Shown in pieces: positions 18,576 through 25,603 of a stretch of DNA of 41,955 nt. Each line of letters opens with the position of its first letter. Position 1 is the stretch's first letter. The notes beneath the pieces are model-generated. The model saw only the letters and a list, made by a program, of their open reading frames with translations. It made no database searches and had not been told where the DNA came from. Source of the DNA: Falsigemmobacter faecalis (lineage in GTDB: Bacteria > Pseudomonadota > Alphaproteobacteria > Rhodobacterales > Rhodobacteraceae). Position numbers and translations under genes: made by a program. The DNA is taken from positions 1 through 41,955 of the forward strand of contig NZ_RRAZ01000032.1 in NCBI RefSeq assembly GCF_003863335.1, in the 5' to 3' direction.

Positions 18576-20486
18576 ATGGTGGCCTTTCGGCTGACGCAGA
18601 TGCTCTCTGCGGCAGATGTGCGGTTTTTGTTGGGACTGCAGGACCTGGTGCTGCGCGAGAGCGGCGGCAGCGCCCAGCTTTACGGGCTGTCGCACAGCCG
18701 CCGTTTCGCAGCGAACAGCTGGGAGATCGGGGCTGATGGCCAGCTGTCGCTGATCGGGGCGCAGAACCTTTATGTGGATGACACCCCGGTGCGGACCGGC
18801 CTGGCGCTGGCCCCGGGCGGCGGGCATCTGCTGATCTCGGGCACCGAGCCCGGGATGATGCTGCGGCTGAGCATCGGCCCTGGCGGGCGCGCGGGTTCCC
18901 CCGCCGGTGAGGGCAGCCCCGGCTTTGAGGGGCGGCTTCTGGCGGTTGCCACCACCGCCACCTCGGTCTTTGGGCTGAGCGCGGGGGCGGGCAGCCCGCT
19001 GCGGCTTGATCCGAAGACCGGGGTGGCGGTGGGCAGCATCGGGGGCGCTGCGCCCGAACTCGCCTGGTCCGGCCTCGCCGCGCGCGACAGCGGCGGGGTC
19101 ACGCTGCTGGCCACCACCCAGGCCGATGGCAGCGTGATGACCTGGCGCGCCGCCCCCGGCAGCTCTCCCACAGAGGTCAGCCGGATTCCCGCCCCCGAGG
19201 GCCCGGGGATCGCCGCCCCCACCGATCTGGGGATCGCGCAAAGCGGCGGCCAGCTGATCCTGGTGGTCAGCGCCGCCGGCAGCTCCAGCCTCAGCAGCTT
19301 CCGGCTCAGCGCGGATGGCACGCTGACCCCGGCCTTCCATCTGATCGACAGCCGCGGCAGCCGCTTTGAGAAGGTCCAGGGGATCGCTTTGGCCGAAACC
19401 CCGGTCGGGCGCAGCTTTCTGGTGGCGGGCGGGGGCGACGACGGGGTCTCGCTCTTTGAGCTGCTGCCCGACGGGCGGCCGGTCTTTTTGTCGAACTTCA
19501 TCTGGCCGGAGATCGGCATGGCCCCGGGCAATCTGCGCAGCATGGTGCTGCGCGCATCCGACAGCGCCAGCGGCACCCGGCTTGATCTTTACGCCGCCGG
19601 TGAGACCCCCGGCCTGCTGGTCCTGAGCGCCGGGGCCGGATTTCTCACCGCCCCCCGCATCGCCACCCCGGAGGCTCCGGATCTGACCGGGACGCCCGGG
19701 GCGGATCTGCTGATCGCGGCCCCCGGCGGCGGGCATCTCTCGGGCGGTGCGGGCAATGACATCCTGGTGGGCGGCGACGGGGTGCGGATGACCGGCGGCA
19801 GCGGGGCCGATCTCTTTGTCCTTACTCCCGGGGGCACCAGCCGGATTTTGGATTTCACCCCCGGCGAGGACCGGATTGATCTGAGCGCCCTGCCGATGCT
19901 CTACAGCCCCGCCGCCCTGAGCCTTGAGGCGCTGCCCGGGGGCCTGACCCTGATCTGGCGCGACAGCCGCATGGAGATCCTGTCCGCCAGTGGCGCCCCG
20001 CTCAGCCTGCAGGACCTCGGGGCGGATCTGCTGCAGGGCCCCTTCCTTTGGGCGCTTCGCGGCGAAACACTGCCCCCCGAGCCGGAGCCGCCTGATCCCG
20101 ATCCGCCGGGCTCCTCCGATCCCCTGCCCCTGCGGCTTGAGGGGACGGCAGGATCCGACAGCCTGACCGGGGGGGCGGCGGCGGATCTGCTCTTTGGCTA
20201 TGGCGGGGATGATTTTCTTTTTGGCGGCGGCGGGGATGACTGGCTTTACGGCGGCACGGGCCAGGACCGGCTTTTTGGTGGCGCGGGGGCGGATCATCTT
20301 TACGCCGGACCCACAGGCGGCAGCCATCTCTTTGGCGGAGAGGGCGATGACCGCCTTTATGGCGGCGGGCCGGGCGATCATCTCGACGGCGGGGCGGGGG
20401 CGGATCTGCTCTTTGCCTCCGAGACGGCAGCCGCGGACTATGCGCTCTTTTTACAAAACAGCCCCGAGGCCGCGCTCTGGTTTTAA
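18576..20486 (+). CDS. Secreted beta-propeller-like protein with RTX repeats
   Basis: 636 residues. The N-terminal 360 residues are rich in short beta strands with recurring GLA/GIA and LSxxG segments, suggesting a lactonase-like beta-propeller. A first RTX block (about 370-440) ends in the M10-like sequence DFTPGEDRIDLSAL. A proline-rich linker (about 505-525, PPEPEPPDPDPPGSS) joins a second RTX block (about 530-620), and the protein ends NSPEAALWF. There is no N-terminal signal peptide, consistent with type I secretion. It follows the GT4 gene by 68 bases in the same direction. Its stop codon shares TTAA with the convergent parB stop. I infer a cell-surface or matrix protein; no catalytic motif is visible. 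Confidence 0.8.
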   Translation: MVAFRLTQMLSAADVRFLLGLQDLVLRESGGSAQLYGLSHSRRFAANSWEIGADGQLSLIGAQNLYVDDTPVRTGLALAPGGGHLLISGTEPGMMLRLSIGPGGRAGSPAGEGSPGFEGRLLAVATTATSVFGLSAGAGSPLRLDPKTGVAVGSIGGAAPELAWSGLAARDSGGVTLLATTQADGSVMTWRAAPGSSPTEVSRIPAPEGPGIAAPTDLGIAQSGGQLILVVSAAGSSSLSSFRLSADGTLTPAFHLIDSRGSRFEKVQGIALAETPVGRSFLVAGGGDDGVSLFELLPDGRPVFLSNFIWPEIGMAPGNLRSMVLRASDSASGTRLDLYAAGETPGLLVLSAGAGFLTAPRIATPEAPDLTGTPGADLLIAAPGGGHLSGGAGNDILVGGDGVRMTGGSGADLFVLTPGGTSRILDFTPGEDRIDLSALPMLYSPAALSLEALPGGLTLIWRDSRMEILSASGAPLSLQDLGADLLQGPFLWALRGETLPPEPEPPDPDPPGSSDPLPLRLEGTAGSDSLTGGAAADLLFGYGGDDFLFGGGGDDWLYGGTGQDRLFGGAGADHLYAGPTGGSHLFGGEGDDRLYGGGPGDHLDGGAGADLLFASETAAADYALFLQNSPEAALWF

Positions 20487-21478
20487 GCCGCGTCCGTTTC
20501 GCTGCGAAGCAGATCCGTCAGCCTTGCGATCAGATCCGGGCTCAGGGCCGCGCCGCCCAGCACCAGCCGCCCGCCGCGCGCTTCCATCCAAAGGCCGGGG
20601 CGCAGCTCCTGGCGCACCGCCTTTGGCTTCGGGGCGGCGGCAGGCATGCGGCCCGCCCCGGCGCTCAGCAGATCCTGCAGGCGGTTTTGCTCTTCTTCGG
20701 CGCTGAGCGCGGCGGGCAGGGCGGCCAGTCTTTGGCGCCAGTCCGCCCCGCGGCCCGCCTCCTGGGCAAGCGCCGCCGCCAGCGCAAGGCCCAGCCGCTC
20801 GGGCAGGGCGGCGGGGAACTGCACCACGCCGTCCAGGTCCTCTACCAGGCTCATGAACGAGCCGATCTTTGAGCGCCGCGCCCGGCTGGCACCGCTGAAC
20901 AGCTGGCGCAGGGCGGCGCGCTCATCAGCAAAGACCCCGGCGCGGGCGGCCCGCAGCGCGATGGCCGCGCGCTCCCAATAAGACAGGCCCACCCGGATCT
21001 CGTTTTCCTCGACCATGGCGATATAGGCCTCTGCCGCGCTTTCAGGGCTGCGCACCAGGGCCAGCACTTCCGCAAAGCGGCCCGGCTCTTCCAGCGCCAG
21101 ATCACGCAGCGCATGCAGCCTGCGCCAGCCCGAGATCAGCCCATAGCGCCCCGGGGCCAGCTCACAGACCTCAATCGGCGTGCGCTGCCCATGCGCCCGG
21201 ATTGAGGTTTTGAGCGCCGCAAAATCTTCCGGATCCGACATCAGACGGTCGCGCAGCAGGTGGTTTTCCTCAATGGCCCCCGGGGGAAGGCTGACCACCA
21301 TCCGGCCCTGATCACGCAAAGACTGCATCTCCAGACTGAGGCTGCGCAGCGCCGCTTCCGCAGCGCTTTCCGCAGCCACCCGCGCCACCGGCGGGCGGAC
21401 GAAACCGCGCAGGGCAGCCGGGTCTTCGACCGGCAGATCAGAGACGGCAAAGGGCGGCGGCAGGCGGCGACGGGCCAT
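20483..21478 (-). CDS. parB: ParB-type plasmid partition protein
   Basis: 331 residues. The ParB N-terminal domain shows DFAALKTSIRAHGQRTPIEV and GRYGLISGWRRLHAL (about 88-125), the equivalent of the nucleotide-binding G-x-RR loop. A helix-turn-helix-like region follows (about 150-210). It should bind the six palindromes between parA and parB and recruit ParA to segregate the plasmid. GGGAG precedes ATG at 21478. The gene is 3' to parA on the same strand, but the parS array separates them, an unusual spacing of about 280 bases. It converges with the RTX gene with overlapping stops. Confidence 0.88.
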   Translation of the reverse strand: MARRRLPPPFAVSDLPVEDPAALRGFVRPPVARVAAESAAEAALRSLSLEMQSLRDQGRMVVSLPPGAIEENHLLRDRLMSDPEDFAALKTSIRAHGQRTPIEVCELAPGRYGLISGWRRLHALRDLALEEPGRFAEVLALVRSPESAAEAYIAMVEENEIRVGLSYWERAAIALRAARAGVFADERAALRQLFSGASRARRSKIGSFMSLVEDLDGVVQFPAALPERLGLALAAALAQEAGRGADWRQRLAALPAALSAEEEQNRLQDLLSAGAGRMPAAAPKPKAVRQELRPGLWMEARGGRLVLGGAALSPDLIARLTDLLRSETDAA

Positions 21479-21504
21479 CGGGTCACTCCCTCAGAGGGTG
21501 GAAA

Positions 21505-21754
21505 TGTTTCGTGCGCGAAACATTCGGGTCAGGTGGCGGGGGGCAAATGTTTCGCGCGCGAAACATTTCCACAGCTCCCCAATGTTTCGCATGCGAAACA
21601 TCTTCGGCTCATCAAACGTTTCGCGCGCGAAACATTCAAGGGCAAGTCCCGGCCTCTGCAGGGACCCTGAAGGATCGGTCCGGGCGGGGTGTTTCGCGCG
21701 CGAAACGCCGGACCCGGCCCCTCCGGAAGCGGCAAATGTTTCGCGCGCGAAACA
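21505..21754. promoter_or_regulatory. Array of six parS-like palindromes (plasmid centromere)
   Basis: Six near-identical 18-base palindromes of type TGTTTCGCGCGCGAAACA lie at 21505-21522, 21548-21565, 21583-21600, 21617-21634, 21690-21707 and 21737-21754. Variation is confined to the central six bases (GTGCGC, GCATGC) and the outermost bases (CGTTTC in copy 4, GAAACG in copy 5). Start-to-start spacings are 43, 35, 34, 73 and 47. The core GTTTCGCGCGCGAAAC fits the repABC parS consensus GTTN4GCN4AAC and resembles chromosomal parS TGTTTCACGTGAAACA with a longer centre. The last copy ends one base from the parA stop. Confidence 0.88.
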
Positions 21755-21755
21755 T

Positions 21756-23207
21756 TCAGCCCGAAGCCGACGCGGCCTGACGCGCCAGATCCTCGCGCCG
21801 CCAGATCCCCAGCAGCAGCTTTTTGAAGGCGGCATAGGTGGCGTCAAAGGTCTCGCGGCCGCGGATATAGGTCTCGCGGTTGAAGTCGCGGTAATCGGCC
21901 TCATAGATGCCATGCACCTGCTCTCCGACCTGACCGATCAGCGCGGTGAAATCCTGGCGCTCATTGGCCATGGTGCGCCCCAGCCAGGCCTGCATCAGCG
22001 CGGCCATCTCGGCCTGCTGGCTGCCGTCATAGCGCGTCAGCAGCACCCGCACCGCGTCCCATTCAAACTTCAGCTCTTCGCGCCCCAGGGCACGCGCGGC
22101 CATATTCTCGCTCTCCTCGATCGAGCCAAACGTCGAATGCAGCATGTCGAAAAACCGCCCCGTGCTGTCGAATTCCAGAAAAGAGGCCCCCGTCGGCACC
22201 AGCAGAATATCGGCTGCCGCCAGGCCATTGATGGTCAGATAGCCAAGCGCCGGCGGCGTATCGAGAAAAACGAGGTCATACTGATCAAGGATCCCGTCCT
22301 CGCTCAGCACATCCGTGAGGCTCTCCCACAGCTTCCAGCCCCGCGCCGCCATGCGCCAGACCGGGATCTGAAATTCCGCCCAATAGAGGTTCAGCTGTGC
22401 CCCGATCAGATCGATATTCGGCCAGTGGGTTTTGCGGATCAGATCCTTTGAGCCCACCTTCAGCGCCTCAGTCAGCGTCTCATCAAGGCTGAGGGGTGTT
22501 TCGCCGCGCGACACCCGGATGCGGTTCTCGCCCTGCACATGGCGCGCGTAGTGCCGCGCCAGCAGCGGAAAGACGGTTTGCCATTCATCCTGCACCTGGC
22601 CGCCAAAGACCGAAGTCATCGAGCCCTGGCTGTCGAGATCAATCACCAGCACCTTATAGCCATCGAGCGCTGCCGACATCGCCAGATGCGCCGCGGTTGA
22701 GGTCTTGCCGACGCCGCCTTTGAAATTCGCCACCGCCACGATCTTGGCCGGCAGCCCCTCGGGGCGCCAGGGCAGATAGGGCTTGGCCTTGGAGCCTTCG
22801 GCCCCGAAATGCGCGCGCAGCCGCAGCACCTCATCGAGGGTGAACCACTTTGCGCCGCCTTCGGTTTCCGATCTGCCCTGGGGCAGATCGGGATGGGCTT
22901 TGAGCACGCGGCGGAAGTGGGCCTGGGCCACCGGGATCAGATAGCGGGTGATTTCCCAGGTCGAAAACAGCCGCAGACTGCGCTCGCCGCTCTGGTCAAG
23001 GCCGCGGGCGGCCAGATCGTCACGCCCCCTTGCGCAGGACCCCGCAATGGTGGCAAAGCTGTCGGTTCCAACCACGGGCCCCAGTTCCTGCAACGCCGCA
23101 TCGGGCGAAAGCCCGATATAGGGCGGCAGACTGCGGTTGTCCCGCATCGGGGACCGGGCAGGTTTCTCAGCGTTACGACGCGGGTGACGGGCGGGTCCGG
23201 CGGCCAT
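21756..23207 (-). CDS. parA: ParA-type plasmid partition ATPase
   Basis: 483 residues from the start chosen here, long for ParA because of an N-terminal DNA-binding region (about 1-150), as in type Ia proteins that repress their own operon. The deviant Walker A is FKGGVGKTSTAAHLA (about 160), with DLDSQGSMT and FLDTPPALG following. ATP-dependent binding to nucleoid DNA drives plasmid movement through ParB-parS. The frame continues upstream to 23261, but GGGAG lies eight bases before ATG 23207, which I prefer. It diverges from repA, with the origin between them. Confidence 0.9.
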   Translation of the reverse strand: MAAGPARHPRRNAEKPARSPMRDNRSLPPYIGLSPDAALQELGPVVGTDSFATIAGSCARGRDDLAARGLDQSGERSLRLFSTWEITRYLIPVAQAHFRRVLKAHPDLPQGRSETEGGAKWFTLDEVLRLRAHFGAEGSKAKPYLPWRPEGLPAKIVAVANFKGGVGKTSTAAHLAMSAALDGYKVLVIDLDSQGSMTSVFGGQVQDEWQTVFPLLARHYARHVQGENRIRVSRGETPLSLDETLTEALKVGSKDLIRKTHWPNIDLIGAQLNLYWAEFQIPVWRMAARGWKLWESLTDVLSEDGILDQYDLVFLDTPPALGYLTINGLAAADILLVPTGASFLEFDSTGRFFDMLHSTFGSIEESENMAARALGREELKFEWDAVRVLLTRYDGSQQAEMAALMQAWLGRTMANERQDFTALIGQVGEQVHGIYEADYRDFNRETYIRGRETFDATYAAFKKLLLGIWRREDLARQAASASG

Positions 23208-23247
23208 GCTTGATTCTCCCGACAGGCCGGCTTTCCCGGTCATGTGC

Positions 23248-23294
23248 TGTGTTTCACACAATATACCTTAAAACAAAGCACTTCCCAGTGTTTT
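23248..23294. promoter_or_regulatory. Inverted repeats upstream of parA, possible operator
   Basis: Two imperfect inverted repeats lie just upstream of parA: TGTG-TTT-CACA at 23248-23258, and AAAGCACT-TCCC-AGTGTTTT at 23275-23294 (seven of eight arm pairs). An N-terminally extended ParA would be expected to bind here to autoregulate. This assignment rests on position and symmetry only. Confidence 0.3.
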
Positions 23295-23348
23295 CAGCAC
23301 GCATTCAATTTTCCTAAGCAATTCAAAGCTCTGTCCCTGGCTGAAAAG

Positions 23349-23357
23349 TTATCCACA
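23349..23357 (+). promoter_or_regulatory. DnaA box
   Basis: TTATCCACA, an exact match to the consensus DnaA-binding nonamer, lies next to the AT-rich unwinding region of the plasmid origin. Host DnaA probably helps open the origin. Confidence 0.8.
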
Positions 23358-23479
23358 GGGCGCGCTTCGTCGCGGCTCTTAGTTATATATAGTTAATATA
23401 AGAGTTAAGCAGATTGTCTGACAATTTTTTATCAATAATATCAATATGTTACAGGCGTTTTTGGGCGTCATGCGTATGT

Positions 23480-23600
23480 GAAACCACGTTTAAGTGAATC
23501 CAGAACCACGAAGATGCGATTCCAAAACCACGTTGAAACCCGCTTCATTGCCTTGCTGCTCCGGGCGCTCTTCGCTAATTTGGGTGTCAATGAAACCACG
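23480..23600 (+). repeat. Iterons with core (G)AAACCACG
   Basis: Direct repeats: GAAACCACG at 23480-23488, GAACCACG at 23503-23510, AAACCACG at 23525-23532 and GAAACCACG at 23592-23600. The first three CCACG cores are exactly 22 bases apart, about two helical turns, so an initiator would bind on one face. The fourth is 68 bases further, near three such periods. They lie in what would otherwise be an N-terminal extension of repA, which is why I place the repA start after them. Confidence 0.7.
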
Positions 23601-23615
23601 ATAAAAGGCAGGCAA

Positions 23616-24641
23616 ATGGCAGGTACGGTCGTTGCACCGTCGCAGGGGCTGTTGCCGGATCCTGGTGCGACGGATTTCTTCTACTGCGACATCCTCGATG
23701 CGCTTCCGAAAGATGATATGGCGACGATGGAGCATCCGCTCTTTTCGCTCTCCACCCGGCCCGATCTGCGGGTGCTGCGCTACGATCACAACGGCGCTGA
23801 GGTCACGGTAACCCCTTCGGTCAAAGGGCTGGCGACGCTCTTTGACAAAGACATTCTGATCTATTGCGTGAGCCAGCTGGTGGCGGGTCTGAACGCAGGC
23901 CGCGATGTCTCGCGCCGCGTCAGCCTGACCGCGCATGATCTGCTCGTTGCCACCGGGCGCGAGACCTCAGGCGACAGCTACCGCCGCCTGCGCGAGGCCT
24001 TTGAGCGGCTCGCAGGCACCCGCATCACCACCAATGTGGTGACGGGGGGCGTGGAGATGACCACCGGCTTTGGTCTGATTGAAAGCTGGCAGATCCTGCG
24101 CCACAGCCGCGGCGGGCGCATGGTCATGGTCACGGTGGTGCTGTCGGAATGGCTTTACCGTGCGGTGCTGTCGAAATCGGTCCTGACGCTCAGCCGCGAT
24201 TACTTCGGGCTCAGAAAACCGCTGGAGCGCCGGGTCTATGAGCTGGCGCGCAAGCACTGCGGACGGCAGAACGAATGGCGCGTGTCAATTTCCGTGCTGC
24301 ATCTGAAGTCGGGCTCCAACTCGCCGCTGCGGGTGTTCCGGCAGATGCTGCGCCAGATGATCAGCGCCGATCACCTGCCCGATTATCACCTGGCCGAAGA
24401 GCCCGGCGATATGCTGCTGGTCACCCGCCGCGGCATTGTGCTCGAAGCGGGCGAGGGTCCGGCGCTGAAGGTCAGCACGCTGGAAAAGGCCCGCGTGCTG
24501 ATGCCGGGCGCAGATGTCCATGCTCTGGCGCAGGACTGGCGCGCGGTCTGGGCCCGCACCGGACGCCAGCCTTTGCGCGCCCCCGATGCAGCCTTCCTTG
24601 GCTGGGTGAAAAAGCGGCTCACGGCGACGGACGAAAGCTGA
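23616..24641 (+). CDS. repA: Plasmid replication initiator, RPA family (RepA)
   Basis: 341 residues from ATG 23616. It belongs to the replication initiator protein A family found on alphaproteobacterial plasmids. Recognisable segments are LPKDDMATMEHPLFSLSTRP near the N-terminus, FDKDILIYC, SGDSYRRLREAFERLAGTRI (winged-helix-like) and KPLERRVYELARKHCG. It should bind the iterons just upstream and start replication with host DnaA. The frame is open to a GTG at 23478, but that extension would overlap the iterons, looks non-conserved, and AAAGGCAGG lies just before 23616. It is divergent from parA and convergent with the sulfotransferase six bases away. Confidence 0.87.
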   Translation: MAGTVVAPSQGLLPDPGATDFFYCDILDALPKDDMATMEHPLFSLSTRPDLRVLRYDHNGAEVTVTPSVKGLATLFDKDILIYCVSQLVAGLNAGRDVSRRVSLTAHDLLVATGRETSGDSYRRLREAFERLAGTRITTNVVTGGVEMTTGFGLIESWQILRHSRGGRMVMVTVVLSEWLYRAVLSKSVLTLSRDYFGLRKPLERRVYELARKHCGRQNEWRVSISVLHLKSGSNSPLRVFRQMLRQMISADHLPDYHLAEEPGDMLLVTRRGIVLEAGEGPALKVSTLEKARVLMPGADVHALAQDWRAVWARTGRQPLRAPDAAFLGWVKKRLTATDES

Positions 24642-24647
24642 GGCCCT

Positions 24648-25439
24648 TCAGCCGCGCGGCCCGGCAGGCGGTCGCGCGCGCCAGGAGAAGGGCAGCCGTG
24701 CTTCGGTCTCGCGCAGGGCGGCGCGCAGCCCGGCGATATTGGGCAGATACTCAAGGATCCGTCCGCTGTCCTGACCGCTGCTCTCCAGCGCCGCGCGGAT
24801 GCGCGGATCGGGTCCGGGCCTGGCCGCGCCGGAAAGCGCCAGCCGCGCGATGAGATCGGCCACCCGCAACACCCCCTCTGCGGGGGTGTCATAGACCTCT
24901 TCAAAAAGCACCACCTCCGGGCAAAGGCCGCGGGCTTTGAAAGCTTCGGCCAGCTGGCAGCGCCGCTGCCAGCCGTTCCAGAGCCCGCGGCGCGCGGCCT
25001 CCAGATCGGCGGGCGGCAGGCTGCGGAGACCGGCCTCGCAGTCGCGCACCACCTGATCGGCCAGGGCCCTGCCCCAGGCCCCGGTCAGCTGCGCGGTGAT
25101 GAGAGAGAGCATCCTTGCGCTGTCGCTTTGACGGTCGAGGATCAGCGGCCGCCAGCCGGCGGCTGTGGTCTCTTCCATCAGGATCTCATTGAGGCGCGGC
25201 GGCACCAGCTCGTGGCAGTGCTTCATGCTGCCCGCGCCGCTCAGGGCCTCGCGGATCCCTGCGCGCAGCGCCGCCTCATCCTGGGTCTGCAGAAAGGCTT
25301 TATGCAGCCCGCCCAGACGGCGGTCGGGGTTGAAGGGCTCATGCCCGAGGCTGGGCGCCTGAGAGAGCGTGATCAGCAGATGCGCCAGCGTGGTGCCGCC
25401 GGTGCGCTGCAGGGTCCAGATGATGAAAGGGACAGACAC
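24648..25439 (-). CDS. Sulfotransferase-like protein
   Basis: 263 residues from a GTG start. The N-terminus SVPFIIWTLQRTGGTTLAHL carries the RTGxTxL phosphosulfate-binding loop of PAPS-dependent sulfotransferases at residues 11-18. LILDRQSDSARMLSL is a candidate for the 3'-phosphate contact region. The frame extends to an ATG at 25493 with no ribosome site, whereas AGGAG precedes GTG 25439 and the P-loop strand begins there in relatives, so I chose 25439. PAPS can be made by cysD-cysNC at 32986-35804. The likely acceptor is the surface polysaccharide, an inference from context. It converges with repA. Confidence 0.72.
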   Translation of the reverse strand: MSVPFIIWTLQRTGGTTLAHLLITLSQAPSLGHEPFNPDRRLGGLHKAFLQTQDEAALRAGIREALSGAGSMKHCHELVPPRLNEILMEETTAAGWRPLILDRQSDSARMLSLITAQLTGAWGRALADQVVRDCEAGLRSLPPADLEAARRGLWNGWQRRCQLAEAFKARGLCPEVVLFEEVYDTPAEGVLRVADLIARLALSGAARPGPDPRIRAALESSGQDSGRILEYLPNIAGLRAALRETEARLPFSWRARPPAGPRG

Positions 25440-25603
25440 GGGGCTCAGGCTCCTGCGGGAACAGCCGGCGGGGCCGGGACTTTCGGGACGCATGTGCGAG
25501 GGTAGGGCGGTCCGGCTGCATTAATCAACCTTAGATTGTATCTATCAGGGGTTGTAATGGCGCAGGGATCTGCTTTCCTGCGTCAGGGGGCAGGAGAGAT
25601 ATC

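Larger units (their letters stand above)
23300..23615. other. Probable replication origin region (oriV)
   Basis: Between parA and repA the sequence holds a perfect DnaA box, an AT-rich stretch around 23380-23460 including TTATATATAGTTAATATAAG (candidate duplex-unwinding element), and phased iterons running up to repA. This order is the textbook layout of an iteron-type plasmid origin. The AT-rich composition contrasts sharply with the surrounding GC-rich genes. Confidence 0.75.

Noticed and set aside
18366-20381. 671-codon minus-strand open frame
   Set aside because: Antisense shadow of the beta-propeller/RTX gene in GC-rich DNA, where stop codons are rare.
21505-21754. CRISPR array
   Set aside because: The repeats are short perfect palindromes with irregular spacing inside parAB, with no cas genes; they are partition sites.
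23478-23615. 46-residue N-terminal extension of RepA
   Set aside because: It is encoded by the iteron region, and a better start with a ribosome site exists at 23616.
20483-24641. repABC plasmid module
   Set aside because: parA and parB are followed by no repC, and the initiator is a divergent RPA-family gene with its own iterons.
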